Shown piece by piece: positions 63,801 through 64,000 of a DNA stretch of 64,000 nt. The stretch covers positions 1-64,000 of the forward strand of contig WBMZ01011880.1 in assembly GCA_013400975.1 (NCBI GenBank), given 5' to 3'. Position 1 is the stretch's first letter. Each line of letters starts with the position of its first letter. The notes beneath the pieces are model-generated. The model was given only the letters and a program-made list of their open reading frames with translations, was not told the DNA's origin and ran no database searches. Origin of the DNA: Atrichornis clamosus (lineage: Eukaryota; Chordata; Aves; Passeriformes; Menuridae). The position numbers and the translations under genes were made by a program.

Positions 63801-64000
63801 CTCAGTTGGTCATGAAGCAATACTGTGGAAGCAATTGCTGATCTTTCATTTTTCTTTTGGCAACCAGTAAAAACGGGAAACATTCCTAAAGCACCACTGC
63901 AGTCTTTCCTGCCACATGTTCTGTTGGGTTTTGCGTTCATGTGTGCCAATCTCTTTTGTAGAAATTTAAAGGGGTTTAGAATTTTTTTTCCTGAATGATT

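Larger units (their letters stand above)
36727..64000 (+). other. STAU2: STAU2 downstream intron (more than 27 kb)
   Basis: Opens with donor gtatgg. I looked for the next STAU2 coding block (continuing after RIQGFQ) in all frames by eye and did not find it before 64000. Holds two antisense LTR retrotransposons (37194-44307 and 48879-51231), a nested LTR, a MIR-like remnant (57630-57835), a T14 run (53887-53900) and an A15 run (55221-55235). Between 44313 and 48873, and from 51237 to the end, I see AT-rich sequence with no supported gene. Frames such as 56261-56656 (+) and 63111-63551 (-) are probably chance. Confidence 0.7.

Noticed and set aside
36727..64000. Next STAU2 coding exon (C-terminal segment after RIQGFQ)
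   Set aside because: I searched by eye for the expected continuation and saw none. It is probably beyond 64000, though a by-eye search could miss a short exon.

Overview
The window is vertebrate nuclear DNA, almost certainly from a bird. It is AT-rich, has small exons separated by kilobase introns with GT..AG borders, and carries CR1-type LINE 3' ends and LTR elements of the avian ERVL-like type. One gene is supported: STAU2 (Staufen homolog 2, a double-stranded-RNA-binding protein), on the + strand. I can place seven internal coding exons (2913-3072, 7069-7176, 13106-13318, 15723-15860, 19100-19231, 23226-23286, 36419-36726; 1,120 nt), all in a compatible reading frame. They encode the second half of dsRBD2, all of dsRBD3 and dsRBD4, and the linker that ends in the Staufen-swapping-type motif. 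The start codon with dsRBD1 lies upstream of the window. The C-terminal exon(s) were not found and should lie downstream.

Layout: 1-2912 is the end of an upstream intron. 2913-19231 holds five exons in about 16 kb. 19232-36418 holds one 61-nt exon and a 13.1-kb intron containing two head-to-head CR1 fragments (23483-24442), a third CR1 fragment (25703-25837) and a long imperfect palindrome (27340-27546). From 36727 to the end is more than 27 kb of intron. This last intron carries two antisense LTR retrotransposons: a degenerate 7.1-kb provirus-like copy (37194-44307), and a shorter, internally deleted one (48879-51231). The larger copy was itself entered by a 1.3-kb solo LTR with a perfect 5-bp target duplication (40341-41656). 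The rest of that intron is AT-rich sequence in which I see no gene.

The most interesting unexplained object is the 207-bp foldback at 27340-27546. It has arms of about 87 nt and a 33-nt loop, and it lies inside an intron of a gene whose product binds exactly this kind of RNA structure. The inverted CR1 pair next to the 61-nt exon and the promoter-like nested LTR are secondary points of interest. All exon calls rest on translated similarity to STAU2 recalled from knowledge of the family, plus splice-site and phase consistency. No database search was run.
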